Shown in pieces: positions 1-11,133 of a stretch of 64,000 bases of DNA (position 1 is its first letter; every line of letters starts with the position of its first letter). The stretch is from Epinephelus fuscoguttatus (lineage: Eukaryota; Chordata; Actinopteri; Perciformes; Serranidae). The DNA lies in NCBI RefSeq assembly GCF_011397635.1, contig NC_064757.1:31263339-31327338 (forward strand), in the 5' to 3' direction. Below the pieces are notes generated by a model. The model ran no database searches, was not told the DNA's origin, and saw nothing but the letters and a program-made list of their open reading frames with translations. A program made the translations under genes and the position numbers.

Positions 1-243
1 ACCACTTCTTCTGGGAAAAAAGTTGTATCATTTGTAGATAGGTTGCACAATAAATAAGAAATGTCAGATTGTGCTGCAGTAATCAAGGAAATCTTTGAGA
101 TGACCTTCTGCAACCTTTACAGCCTGATCCGTATCATGGCAGTCTGTCTGGGATCATGTGCTCAATGTAGGTAATATGGGACTAAGCTTTGGAAGGAAAT
201 GAAGGAAACGGCCAGGTTTTAAAAGAGGACAGTTGGGTTGGAC
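1..243. other. 5' flank of Ly6 copy 1
   Basis: No gene is visible here. The last part, from about 180, resembles the proximal promoter of the other Ly6 copies: a purine-rich stretch, then the phrase ending in TTGGACTATAAAAG shared with copy 3 (near 26585). It ends in a good TATA box at 244-250. Confidence 0.5.
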
Positions 244-250
244 TATAAAA
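244..250 (+). promoter_or_regulatory. TATA box of Ly6 copy 1
   Basis: TATAAAA lies 84 bases before the ATG at 334. Copy 3 has the same box at 26589-26595, 75 bases before its ATG, in the same sequence context. Copies 2 and 5 carry weaker AATACAAG and AATAAAAG versions at matching positions (16488-16495, 34235-34242), which suggests that copies 1 and 3 kept the strongest core promoters. Confidence 0.65.
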
Positions 251-333
251 GAAAGACCTTTTGGAAGAGTTCACACTTTCTGTCAAGTTCTCCTCTCACA
301 CGGTTGATTAAAAGAGTTTGCTTTCTGCTCACA

Positions 334-1300
334 ATGAAGTTTTATGGAGCTCTGATCCTGTTTATGACTCTGTCAGCAGATAAGAACATCTTACGATTCA
401 TCTGTATTGACTTGACATTGTAACACAAAGAAATTAAAGTTATTGTTTTACAGTCATTGTGGTAGTGGTGTCAGAAAGTTTGTGTTACTTTATTTTTAAT
501 AACAAGAAAAAGATGACAACGTTTTTTAATGGTGGTCTGATTTTTACAATATCGTGCAGCGCTGCCAGACTGTTGTGAAATGCATCTTTCTTTTTCTTTT
601 CTTTCTTTCTTTCTTCCTTTTTTAAGTTTGAGAAACTTAATATTTATATTTGGTATAGTTTCTCCTAACATTCTTTTCCTGGCAAATTTCCTGTGGTTGT
701 AGAAACGTACCCAAATTTTTTGTTATGAGGGTCCTCTTGCGACACCACTTACAAATGCGTGAAAAAAAATTAATTAATTTTGTTTTGTTTGTTTTGTTTT
801 CCATGAAAATACGTACACAATGAACATTGCATTTGGATTACCTTAAACCATGTGTGAGACTATTGTTTATTTTTGTATAGCATGTGGACTGAGATGCTAC
901 AGATGTTTAGGACAACCCTGCACAGATAGACAAATGACTTGTCCTAAGAACTATGACCGTTGTACCTCCTTTGTGTTGAACAGTGAGTTGTTCCTCCTCA
1001 GCTAATATTCAGTATTTCGAAAAGGTTATTTATCTATCTGAGCTAATATATTGCTGTACTAAATTTCTGGTGGCTTTTATTGTTTTTGAAACTGAGTTTT
1101 GTTTTTTTGTTTTGTTTTGCTGAGTTGTTTTTTTGCCATCATGTTTTGCAGATGCTCTCTTCAAAGGTTGTATCGACCAAGCTTCTTGTTTTAGTCCCGT
1201 ACAGTGCTGTGACACAGACTTGTGTAACAGCGCCATACCCGCTGGTTCCAGTGTCCTCCTCCTGCTGGTATCTTCCGGCATCCTCACACTCTTTCTCTGA
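334..1300 (+). pseudogene. Ly6/uPAR-like protein, copy 1, exon-1 donor mutated
   Basis: This is a small secreted, probably GPI-anchored Ly6-family protein in three coding exons: 334-379 (signal peptide starting MKFYGALILF), 881-982 and 1152-1300. The joined frame would give 98 residues with the LRCYRC start, the Cys ladder, a CCDTDLCN finish and a hydrophobic tail typical of GPI attachment. Exons 2 and 3 have normal splice sites (acceptors at 879-880 and 1150-1151, donor at 983-984). The exon-1 donor is AT (380-381), whereas the paralogues read GT at this place. Unless a non-canonical site is used, the signal peptide cannot be joined to the mature protein, so I call it a probable recent pseudogene. 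Everything else is open and a poly(A) signal (AATAAA) follows near 1366. The ligand is unknown. Confidence 0.7.
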
Positions 1301-1399
1301 GGCTCTGAAGCAGCTTCAGATTAAGAGTATTGGCATTCTTTCTTACAAAATTTGTATAACTCAAAAAAATAAACAAAATTTTTAATATGTAAAAGCTGG

Positions 1400-2431
1400 A
1401 AATGACTGCAGCACTTATAAGTGTAAGACACTGGATATCACTGTGGACTCACTATTTGATGGATATCTTGTATCCGGAAAAAATCTGTGTCAATTTCGAT
1501 AGACTAAAGACTTGTGGAGACAAAGATATTGACTGATTTGCATATTTTAAAACATACAGAGTGGCAGACCTCTGAATTGACTATAGGTTGCAGTGAGACA
1601 AACTTTTGTCACAATTCAGAGGATGTGCTGAAAAAAATGAACTCTGTCGGACATACTGGTGAGTTATTTTTAAAAATATTAAGTTTGGAATAGGAAATGT
1701 CTAGAAATGTTTTGTTTTGTTGTGAAAAGGCATGCCTGCTTTAAGCAGTCATTACCAAATTTTATGCATGTGCTGAGTTATGAACATAGATTGTGCAAAT
1801 GAATTTTGCACAATTCCATGTCTCTGATAATAATAACGCTTTTTTTTTTTTTGTATTTGTGGTGCCTCCCAGTGGCAAAATATACCAAGACTGCGTACCG
1901 AAGCTCAGACCTAGCAGCCGATCATGGCAAGTTTGATTCAATTACTCAAGCCAATTTTGATTTATGAGCATTTATGTAAATGCATTTATGTAAATGTATT
2001 AAAATATATATAATTTCAAAAGAGACTGACATATCAAAAATTTCTTCCTAACTCTAGATCAAAAGTGTCCATAGATGATCCTGCCAAATTTTCAGGACGA
2101 TTGGCTTCGCCCTTTCTGACAAGCTCTCGAAAATAGAATTGAGACAACTGCGAAAAAGGTGCGAAATTTGACATTTTTGGGGCAGAAGATCAATGGAGCA
2201 AAGACGCAGATGAATTGAGAGATTGGAATGAGAGAATGGATTTTGTCTCTCAACCAAGCCATTTTGGAGATAATTGCATAAAACTTGATTGTCGCAGCAC
2301 CACCTTGAGGTCAGTGAATGTCATAGTTTTTGTCCTTGAGTTGGGTCGCATTTTCAACCCACCTACCAACTTTGGTGACTTTTGGACTTTCAGTTATTTC
2401 TGTACAAACGCTTTTATCTAAAAGAGTGTAA

Positions 2432-2481
<50 letters not shown>

Positions 2482-2490
2482 TGAGAAAGT
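1400..2490. other. Intergenic stretch after Ly6 copy 1
   Basis: No convincing gene. A short imperfect inverted repeat lies at about 1570-1622 (TCTGAATTG and CAATTCAGA arms). A long (GT)n microsatellite fills about 2438-2478. The rest is AT-rich sequence without features I can name. Confidence 0.4.
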
Positions 2491-2958
2491 TTAACTTTTA
2501 TGACATTGGCACCATCTAGTGATAGTATCAAGAATGCAAGGATAAAGACCTCCAATTCACAGCAATTGTTTAATTTTCAAATAAACAATAATCAGAATAA
2601 TTTGAAAGAGACTCTACTCCCATAATATTATATATAGTGACTGAAACATTTCACACTGTGCTGACTCTAGCTTATACGGCATGATTATTTTTAAAAAAGG
2701 ATTTAGATGACTTAGCCAGCAGTGTGCTTCAACCCTTCATGCCAGAAATCACTGTGAAAGCAGACAAACATGTATTCAGACAGCAGATTTTACATTTACT
2801 TTGCAATGTCTCTGCCTAAAATTGCAAAGGTGCATGACATCAAGCATACATCACCCTACTGGCTCTCTGTGCAAAGGATGGCATTGTTCGGTTCAGCTGA
2901 TAAGGCAATTACAGTCACACGGCAGACACGGACAGCAAGTTAGAATATGGCATCTTTG
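2490..2958. repeat. Segmental duplication block, unit 1 (left half)
   Basis: This block starts at the phrase TTGGCACCATCT and matches 41075-41580 for its whole length by eye, including the AGTGACTGAAACATTTC phrase, the GCAGACAAACATGT phrase and the closing GTTAGAATATGGCATCTTT. A partial third copy is at 30060-30140 and 30850-30945. It continues at 5677-5905 after an inserted element, so the unit is intergenic DNA duplicated together with the Ly6 genes. Confidence 0.75.
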
Positions 2959-4338
2959 AGAACACTGAGTCATAAATCAGTTCAGGAGGGAGCCAAGTTC
3001 AGAGCAGCAGGCAGGTTTAAGGTTTTACAAAAGGCGAGCTTTAATGTAGCTGATAAAAACAAAAACATCCAGGCAGGTAACAGGTAACAAAGTCCAAATG
3101 AAAGCAGAGCCAAAACTAAACTGAAAACCAACCAGGAAAAATATGATGAACTCAGGTAAAAAAAATCAAACACAAGACAACAGGACGGAAACCATGCAAG
3201 GAATGACACCAAGAACACGGGGATGAGCACTGGGATAAATGCTGGACAAAGGGACAAGGAACAAAGGGAAACACACAGGTATATATACACAGAAAACTAA
3301 TCACAAGAACCAGACACAGCTGGATGAGGATAACGGGCAAAAGGAGAGAAATGTGGATTTGCTAACAACAAGGGTGGAGCAAACAAGACTAATACAGAAC
3401 AGAGGGGTATTCCAGGTAGCAGGTTCAACAAACTCTGAGTCTAACCCTGAACTCTGAGTTGATTTACCCTGAGATGGGAAACTCTGAGTTATCGGTTCCA
3501 GAACAGCTGATTTGAGTTAGTTCAGTCAACTCTGAGTATGTTCACTCTGAGTTAAACCGACAATAAAAAGCCATCATCAATGGAGCTCCGACTCCACGAT
3601 TCACCATGGTAACAGGTAAATAAAAGACAGGCCTCCATTTTAATCCAGTGGATGCAGAGATATCAATGCATGTGTAGCAGACGGTGCACGTTTATCTTTA
3701 AAAGAAGAGCCTGAGTCAGAGCGAGGAAAGTGTCAATAAGTTACCCATAAAGTTAATAAAAAAGTTTTATTCAGTGTTGTCCTTTTATTCATCATTTATC
3801 AGACTTGAAGATAAAGTGGTGGAATCTGACTGTGTATCAGGCTGTAGATACATTACATTATATTAATAATATATAATAATATATTTGTTCAGATTTAATC
3901 TGATGGGGAAAAAGAGGCAACAACTGAAAAATAGGAAGATTTAAAACATATAGGCTAGGCTATAGATCAAAGACATAAAGACATGACTGTAAACTCACAG
4001 TCTGACCCAGTAATAATATGTTTGGTGATTTGCACTTGAAAAGACACTTTAAAATACAGTAGATTTTAAAATGTTGGACATCTATTTGTATCTTGACTCA
4101 ACAGCATTCAGTGACAGTATTTCAGCTACAAATGTAGTAAATTTAAAGACAATGAAACACTGCACCATTGCTCACTCAGAAATATTAACATATAATCCCC
4201 AATACTAGGCTATAGGAATTATGTTCCATCAGTGCGACCAATGACATCAGTGATAGAGATCATTTGTCATTGATACTACATGTCTAAAGCTTCATACCGA
4301 TTTTTAAAATTTAAATAATTAGACCTACACATTATTAA

Positions 4339-4478
4339 GCAATATCACACTCGAGCTTGTGATGCTGTACTGTGATATCGTCACGGCTGTGATTCGGTCA
4401 TTCAGCCTCATGCCTATGACTGAATCATAGCCGTGACGATATCACAGTACAACATCACGAGCTCGAGTGTGATATTGC
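4339..4478. repeat. Long near-perfect inverted repeat (hairpin)
   Basis: The left arm, about 4341-4398 (CAATATCACACTCGAGC onward), and the right arm, about 4413-4477, are reverse complements with only a few mismatches, around a loop of some 14 bases. The arm sequence TGACGATATCACAGTAC resembles the terminal region of the adjacent element at 4481-5151, so the hairpin looks like an inverted duplication of that element's end. Confidence 0.75.
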
Positions 4479-4480
4479 TT

Positions 4481-5151
4481 TTATACAACAGTTCAACAGT
4501 TAAATAAGCAAGGCTGATTAAAAAATGTTGAAAAATGAGGAAAAATTAGATAATTTAAGCATTTTATTTGTCTTCCGCCAACAAAAATAGTTCCCTCAGG
4601 ACTCCACTATCACCGTTGCTATGTAACGCAGACATGGTGCACCAGGCACTTACTCTTTATACACATTTATCTGCACATTTCCATTAATTGTGCAGCCGGT
4701 GAAATAAGTCTCTGGTGACTGCATGGTGGACTGTCGCTTCACAGGCACAGCCGACTCTGCCTTCTGATCTGACAGTATGTTGCTTTTCTCCAAGTCATTG
4801 AGCTCCGCTGATGAAACACTGACAAACCTGGATGTGTGCTCAGATGGATTCAGCTTCTCCTCTCCCTCATCTTCCTCTAATGACCATTCATAGTTCAATT
4901 CAAAACTTATTTTAGGAAATAAATCCATATTTTTGGCTGTTTGACAGTGGATGAATTAATTAGTCCACAACGCAACTGCTGACCTAACTGACACTAACCG
5001 TCAGTTTTGATTTGATTGTTGATTGCAATCAGCTGTGAGGCGGAGTGATACATACACAGTGAAATAACCGTGATATTGTACTCCAATATCGTCACGGTTT
5101 TACTGTCTCTCGGCCAATCAGATTGCAGGGCCGGAACTAACTGTTGTATAA
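4481..5151. mobile_element. TIR element TTATACAACAGTT
   Basis: A 13-base perfect terminal inverted repeat, TTATACAACAGTT at 4481-4493 and AACTGTTGTATAA at 5139-5151, bounds 671 bp. Subterminal sequence includes the imperfect palindrome CCGTGATATTGTACTCCAATATCGTCACGG (about 5069-5098). It holds one minus-strand reading frame (4650-4928). I do not recognise the superfamily with certainty. Confidence 0.55.
4650..4928 (-). CDS. Unassigned 92-residue ORF inside a TIR element
   Basis: The open frame starts MDLFPKISFELNYEW and ends in GCTINGNVQINVYKE. It has an acidic N-terminal third (EEDEGEEK), no Cys cluster apart from one Cys, no signal peptide and no membrane segment. The phrase RFVSVSSAELNDL resembles the start of the DNA-binding region in ZMYM/QRICH1-like proteins related to Crypton recombinases, and the tail resembles the C-terminus of such proteins. 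If so, this is an internally deleted remnant that kept only both ends. That reading is an inference from memory of the family, and the ORF may be non-functional. Confidence 0.3.
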   Translation of the reverse strand: MDLFPKISFELNYEWSLEEDEGEEKLNPSEHTSRFVSVSSAELNDLEKSNILSDQKAESAVPVKRQSTMQSPETYFTGCTINGNVQINVYKE

Positions 5152-5676
5152 TGTGCAATAAACATTTGGGAGCTGCTCTAACAGACTGACAGTCTGATCC
5201 TTGTGTACAGTGTTATAAAAAATAATAAATATAAAAAGGACAGAGGTTTGATTCTGAGCTGAGGGTGAATTCTCGCTGTGTAATATTTGAATGTTAAGAC
5301 AAAAACCAATGTCCAAAGAAATGACTGATGTGCATAAATTCAATAACTTAAGACAGTCCTGAGTAACAAACTAATATCCAGCAGGATTTAGACTGTGACA
5401 GACGGTAAATCTCCGCTAATGAATGTGCTTCGATACAAGCTTTGACACAGACTGAATGAATGAGGAAATGAAACAGAACATAACCCGCTTTCTGGAATAC
5501 CCCTCAGGTGTGAAGGGAAGACTCTGGGAACAGGGAAGGACTAACGAGACAGGTGTGACAGAAAACAGGCGGGGAAACACACAAAGACAGGAAGTAAAAC
5601 CATGACATGAAACACAAACAGACATAGTCCATAGGACAACAGAATATAAACAAAAACCAAGGACCATAACAGAACA

Positions 5677-5905
5677 ATACCTGTTTTACAGGGCAAATAT
5701 CATTGTGGAACAACAAATTTAATTCTAACATATACAGTATGTTCTCCTTTTAAATATACCCTGAGCTGTAAATTCAACTGCAGATGAAAAAAAATGCATG
5801 AAGTGATAGATTTTGAAATCACACAATGACACAACAGGTCAAGGAATGTAGACATAAAAATAGATCATGTGACAAAAGAGTCACATGTTGTCAGTTAAGC
5901 ACCAA
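5677..5905. repeat. Segmental duplication block, unit 1 (right half)
   Basis: The block continues the 2490-2958 unit and matches 41584-41900: AATACCTGTTTTA, then CCTGAGCTGTAA, CACAACAGGTCAAGGA and GAGTCACATGTTGTCAG occur in the same order. The following stretch, 5906-6249, has no gene or named repeat that I can recognise. Confidence 0.7.
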
Positions 5906-6267
5906 CAGAGTAGGGAGATTCTGTGTTGCCAAATGTAACGAGTACGAGTCTGTGGCTGAAACAAACACGTCTCAAACAAGATTAATTTTCTCCTGATTTG
6001 TCAGAATGTTTGGAGGATATGTGGCTTGTGAAAACTGAATCCAATATTTACTTGTGTGACTCTGAGACGAAAGAATCGGTCATGAACTGTAGACTCAGGA
6101 CCAGGTCCCCAGCAAGTGCATCGGGCTTTGAAGCCAATTTTCATAGTGGCCAAACAGTGTAATTAAACTGTCACATGATGCCCTGCAGCCCAAAAATACT
6201 TTTTCACAAGTGCACAAGACATCTGTAAATCAGTGGGTAAAACTTCTGTGTCACATCCACTGATGGG

Positions 6268-6558
6268 AACTGTCCATTGGTTCGACAGCCCATTGTTCCG
6301 ACCATCATTGTTCCTAAGTCCGTTCCGAAATCATCATGATGCCCTGTGGTTAAGGTCTGGTTAGGTTTAGGCACAAAAACCACTTGGTTAGGGTCGGGAA
6401 AAGATCATGGTGTGGGTTAAAATGAAAAAGAAAGTGACACATAAGCCGTGAGCCTGCTCCGCCTCAAGCCGGTCGCGGCGCACCATACGCCCGCCGCGAG
6501 CCGTTCAGCACCGCGGACAGTTGGACTAATGGGATGTCGAACCAATGACATGGACCCC
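6268..6558. mobile_element. MITE nested in the hAT left end
   Basis: The left hAT terminus CCACTGATGGG occurs twice, at 6257-6267 and 6558-6568, as a direct repeat around this insert. The insert has inverted ends: CATTGGTTCGACAGCCCATT near the left and its near-complement near 6520-6550. The middle contains the phrase GGTTAGGTTTAGGCA, also found in the 13.4-15.5 kb repeat. The terminus is unusual, so the exact border is uncertain by a few bases. Confidence 0.55.
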
Positions 6559-6813
6559 CACTGATGGGCAATAATGTGTTAGAAGTAACGCATTACTTTA
6601 ATCCGATTACTTTTTTCAAGTAATGAGTAAACTAAGGGATTACAATTGCAAAAACTAATTAGATTACTGTTACTTTCCCGCAAGCAGGCTGCGTTACTGT
6701 GTTACTTAACCGTGATTTTGTTTTGTGAGACTGTTTCGTGACAATGACGTTTGAGCGGCGCGACGTCAGTGGTAAACAGCAGACACATGTTGTGATCATC
6801 AACAAGAGACAAC

Positions 6814-9800
6814 ATGGAGCGCGGGAGAGAGCAGGACTATGCAGCGTTTAATGCTTGGAAGTACCGACATTATTTTGAGGTTGAAGGTGAAAGGTGACAG
6901 AAACATCAGCGTCCGCTGTGCACTCTGCCTGGGAAGAAAACTTTTATCTACAGCGAAAAATTCCACCTCAAATCTGAGCAAGCACCTAGCAAGCCGGCAC
7001 AGGAATGTGAAACTCACTGAAAAAACCCCGGATCGCCCCACTGACATGACCGCTGCGGCTACCACATCCAATTCCACCGGGCGAACCTCTGAAGGCCCCT
7101 CTCCTGCGAAACAGTTGAAAATAGACTTAAGAGCGACAGGACTTAGTGCCACTGAACTGAAGAAGCTCGTCGCTGGCTATATTGTCGAGGACATGTTGCC
7201 CATTTCCACTGTAGATTCTGAATCGTTCCGACGCGTCGTAGAAAAAATACCGACCAAAAGCGATGTCCAGCTGCCGCGGAGAAAGTCATTTGCAGGATAC
7301 CTTGAGAGAGAATACAACATAATGGACACTAATTTGAAGGCTGCACTCGGAGATGTAGACTTTGTTTCCACCACTGCTGACATCTGGACGGCGAATAATA
7401 AAAGTTTTATGGGTGTAACAGTTCACTGGATTAATTCCACTTTACAGCACAACAAGGCCGCCCTAGCATGTAAGAGAATTAGAGGCAGGCACACTTATGA
7501 TGTAACTGGAGCAGAGATTGAAGAAATCCATTCATCATATGGACTGTATGGCAAAGTTATTGCCACTGTAACTGATAATAGGGCTGGGCGGTATGACAAA
7601 ATTTTCATATCACGGTTTTAAGAAAAAATCATAACGGTTTCACGGTATTTCATGGTATTTTGCTCAGGTTCGGCCAACTTGACATGCTGCTGTGTTGTGT
7701 TATGGCCTATTCAAGTGCCGGAATTTGTTATTTACCTGACAACGCCTGAACACAACACACGCTCCGCTCCATTGATTTGGGCTCCACTGACTGCGTACGG
7801 AAGCGACACGGAGAGAAGCCAGGGGGGTTGTTTACCATTTGCCGAGCCGAGAGGCTGCATGAAATGTTAAAGCATTTTCCACCTAAATTATTACATATAT
7901 TTGAGTTACCTACAAGTTTACTGTACTGTTTGTCATCTACTCGCTTTCAAATGGATAAACATGGGTAAATGCATAAAAAAATCAACTACATGAAATAGTG
8001 TACTAAACGAGCACAATGTGTTTTTAAATGAATAAATCATTATCAGTGGTGATATGTGATTTTATCTGCTGGAGGGTCATGTAGGGGAGCATAGCGCGAC
8101 AAAAATAGAAGAGCCGCGTAAAATAGAGAGTTGTCGCGCGACAGACTGGGGTTGTCGCGCAGCTCCCGTTGCCGGTGGAGCCGCTGTAATTGATTAACAG
8201 GGGGGCGAGCTGCTACGGGACTCGCGCTGCAGACAAGTCACGCCGCTGACGTGTCCGGTGGAGCCCGGCCGTAACTGTCTCGGACTCGGGACAGGTTGTC
8301 TTCGGTCAGGAAAATGCGGCCCGAGTCGTGCCCTAGTGTGCTTACCTGTGTGTGTACATTTTGTCTGTGTGTGTGTGTGTGTGTGTGTATGTGTGTGTGT
8401 GTGGGTGGGTGTGCATCGGGGCGAAACTCCGCCGTGCGCGATACAGAGGGCAGAGGAGAATTGTAAATGGCGGTGCACCGCTGCCAGTTGCATATAGGGG
8501 AAACACTGCTTTTTTTGGTATGAGTTCTTCTGGGTCATCGTGTACAGTTGCTTTGCTTTCAAGACTCTCTCCAGCAGCCATTTTCGCCTCTAAACTTTTC
8601 TAACCTCTCACTCTCACCCGCTCAAGTGTGCCTATGGTGTGCAGCGGTGAAATGGGTCCCCACTGAAACACTTTCCCGCCGCGCATGTTCCGGACGTTGT
8701 TTGGGCTATTCACCGGTATTGCGGTATATGAAAAATTCATATCATAACGAAAATAAATACCGGTTTTTGGTACGAACCGGTATACCGCCCAGCCCTAACT
8801 GATAATGCATCTAATTTTGCCAAAGCATTCAGAGTGTGTCAGCCCTGTAATTTGGAGTCTGAATCTGAAAATGAAGAATGTGATGACGAGGAACCAACTT
8901 TTACAGATGTCATAGAAGCTCTTTCAGCCGCATCTGGTGATGGACAGTTTAGCCTGCCTCCACACTACAGGTGTGCATCACACACAATTAACCTGATTTC
9001 AACAAGCGATGCTGACAAACATCTAAATTCCTGTGCAGACACCAAGGCTGTATATAGGAGTAGTATTGCAAAATGCTCTGCTCTTTGGACTAAAGCAAGT
9101 TGATCAACATTAGCCTCTGAACAGGTGGAGGTAGTCAGCTGCAGGAAACTAATGGTACCCACATCCACAAGGTGGAATTCCCTGTATGAGGCCATTTCCA
9201 AAATCATCACAATTCCAATGAATGAGCTGAATCCCCTGTGTGTAAAACTGGGAATCAAGTGCCTTAATGAAAGGGAGTACCTATTCTTACAAGAGTACTG
9301 CCCTGTGATGAAGCCCTTGACCGTAGCACTGGACATCTTACAAGGGGTGCACCTATGGGGCTTTACTACCAACACTCACAAGCCTGATGTCAAAGACACT
9401 TGCCCTGAAAGATGACCTCTCTAGAATGGCAGCCAGCCTTCCAGATGTCATTGTAAAGGTAAGATTATTATTTGATAATTGATTTGGGTGGATTTGTTGA
9501 AGTTATTATACCATTCATGCTGGGCAGATGTTACACTTTGTTTGTTTTAAGCAGTGAGTACAATTATTAAAATGATAGAATATAATAAAAGATAAATTAT
9601 TCATCCCCTGTTCAATATCAGGGATATTGATCATCATTAATCATGAACATTAATCTTAACATCAACAGAAGATTGAAATAAAGAGGTCAAAACAGCCTCA
9701 ACCAAAATTAAATCTCATACAGTATTGATAGCACATGAGATGGTTTAGGTCAGTAAAGCCCACAAAATATATAGTAAAATAAATATATTCTTAGTTATAT

Positions 9801-10317
9801 CATATTGTATTTTACAGGCCATCAAGATTCGTTTTGATGCTGTACTGGATAGCCAAGAAGGACTTCTTGCAGCGGCCAATTGTCCCAAGTTCAAACTTCG
9901 ATGGCTGAGAGATGAGCATAGGAGAGAGCATGTGAAGGAGCTTCTGACAGCAGTGTGTCGTAAAGCTGCTCCTGCAGCTGACAATGCTAATGTGTCCCAA
10001 CTGGCAGCTAGCCCAGCTGAAATTGACTTTTTTGATTTTCAGAACCAGCCCACACAAAGCTTCTCAGCAGAAAGAGAAGTAACTGACTATTTAAGGTCAG
10101 GGTATGAGCTTGAGATTCTGAATCAGTTCTCAAACCTCACATGCACATGAAATACAACACTCCAACTCCATCCAGTGCACCAGTGCAACGGCTGTTCAGT
10201 TTAGGTGGATTGGTGCTTTCCCTGAAAAGGAACAGACTGTCTGATAGGAGGTTTGAGAAGCTTCTGCTGATGCGATATAAGCACTGTTTCACTCCGAAAG
10301 AAAACAAAAAAACATAG
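6814..10317 (+). pseudogene. hAT transposase (BED zinc finger), broken
   Basis: Homology starts at the ATG at 6814 (MERGREQDYAAFNAWKYRHY), shifts frame near 6885, and continues with the BED finger CALCLGRKL...HLASRH. The RNase H-like core follows (TTADIWTANNKSFMGVTVHW, then VTDN at about 7570). The core resumes at 8806 after the nested element, with NFAKAFRVCQPC, ASHTINLIS and TSTRWNSLYEA. An in-frame TGA lies at 9101-9103 and a frameshift near 9350. A GT-AG intron fits 9459-9818. The last part carries the hAT dimerisation signature [13 protein letters not shown] after another frameshift near 10140 and ends at TAG 10315-10317. With at least three frameshifts, one stop and one insertion it cannot make a transposase. 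Its closest relatives would be ZBED-like fish hAT elements. Confidence 0.8.
7579..8797. mobile_element. Non-autonomous hAT element nested in the transposase
   Basis: Perfect 16-base inverted ends (TAGGGCTGGGCGGTAT and its complement) and a perfect 8-base target duplication ACTGATAA at 7571-7578 and 8798-8805 define a 1219-bp hAT-type insertion. The interior has no transposase frame. It includes a GC-rich stretch (8090-8340) and a (GT)n run at about 8362-8402. It interrupts the host transposase between the codons for VTDN and ASNF. Confidence 0.9.
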
Positions 10318-11133
10318 GGCCTTGTCAGGGTAGCCATAAAATGAGACTGGACTAACAGCCTAAATGTAGCATGCAACAGCATTTTCTGTTTCATTCACTC
10401 ATTATTACTCCTCTCTGCACTTTACCAACTGTTAAAAGACATAAATGTTTAATTGCTGTATTTTATTTACATCTATTCGAATGAAGGATTATACACACAA
10501 AAAAGATTTATTTTTTTATATGCTGGAATATGCAGAAATATAAGTTAACAGAAGAAGGACTTGCTTTATTTCATTAAAATATGGTGGAATGGTTTAAATG
10601 TTCAACAATTTTCTTCAAGTCAGAGACTGTTGCATTTAATTTAATTTTTGTTTGATGCAATGTGCATAAAGTTAAAAGACTGAAACTAATAAAACAAGTT
10701 TTAAAAAAGAGACTGTTTCATTTGATTCAATTTTATATGATGGAATATGCAGAAAGAATAGAATTAGGCTGAAAGGTCTATTGCTTTATGGCGTATTCAG
10801 GTTGTGCATCATGTTTTTGAAAAGTAACTAAGTAAAGTAACTAATTACTTTGGGAAATAAGTAATCAGTAAAGTAACTGGATTACTTTCTTGGAGAAGTA
10901 ACCAGTAATCAGTAACTAATTACTATTTCCAAGTAACTTGACCAACACTGGTCACATCCCCCACAAAATGAGTTGTTTCACTATCGGGATTTAATCCATT
11001 CCATGCGATTACATTTGGAAAGTCTAGAAGAGCTGAATGATTGATTTTCTTTATCCCCATTCAACTTAACGAAGTGTTAAACCGGAAGCAACCAGCTCGG
11101 CCATCGGTGGGAGTCTCTAGTGCGCCTGCTCTC

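Larger units (their letters stand above)
3402..5505. mobile_element. Nested element with GAGGGGTATTCCAG inverted ends
   Basis: GAGGGGTATTCCAG at the left end has its inverted copy CTGGAATACCCCTC at 5492-5505, and the similarity runs on for about ten more bases. The interior near the left end is rich in repeats of ACTCTGAGT. Ends of this type are common on fish PIF/Harbinger-class non-autonomous elements, but I could not see a 3-base target duplication. The surrounding LTR-like repeat resumes on both sides, so this piece inserted into it. Confidence 0.6.
2965..5670. mobile_element. LTR-like repeat insertion (about 2.7 kb with nested elements)
   Basis: The insertion is flanked by the 6-base direct repeat AGAACA at 2959-2964 and 5671-5676. 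The related duplication block at 41.57 kb goes straight from GCATCTTT to CAATACCTG, which is an empty site. The left end (GAGTCATAAATCAGTTCAGG) matches a second copy at 30394-30770. The element starts near TG and ends near CA, as LTRs do, but I see no gag, pol or primer-binding site, so a solo LTR or another non-coding repeat is the best reading. It carries a nested Harbinger-like element at 3402-5505. Confidence 0.6.
6258..10950 (+). mobile_element. hAT transposon with two nested insertions
   Basis: The element is bounded by an 8-base direct repeat GTCACATC at 6250-6257 and 10951-10958. The ends read CACTGATGGGCAA (left, now split) and the inverse of CAGTGTTGGTCAAG (right), a match to hAT-type termini. 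It holds a broken BED-finger transposase gene on the + strand. Two other elements have inserted: one in the left terminus (6268-6558) and one in the transposase (7579-8797). Without them the element would be about 3.2 kb, usual for an autonomous hAT. Confidence 0.8.

Noticed and set aside
2965-5670. A complete endogenous retrovirus
   Set aside because: No gag, protease, RT, integrase or env similarity was found, only LTR-like ends and nested DNA elements.
8194-8603. Several overlapping frames of 80-120 codons on both strands
   Set aside because: They run through a (GT)n repeat and GC-rich filler of the nested hAT element; low complexity and no family signature.
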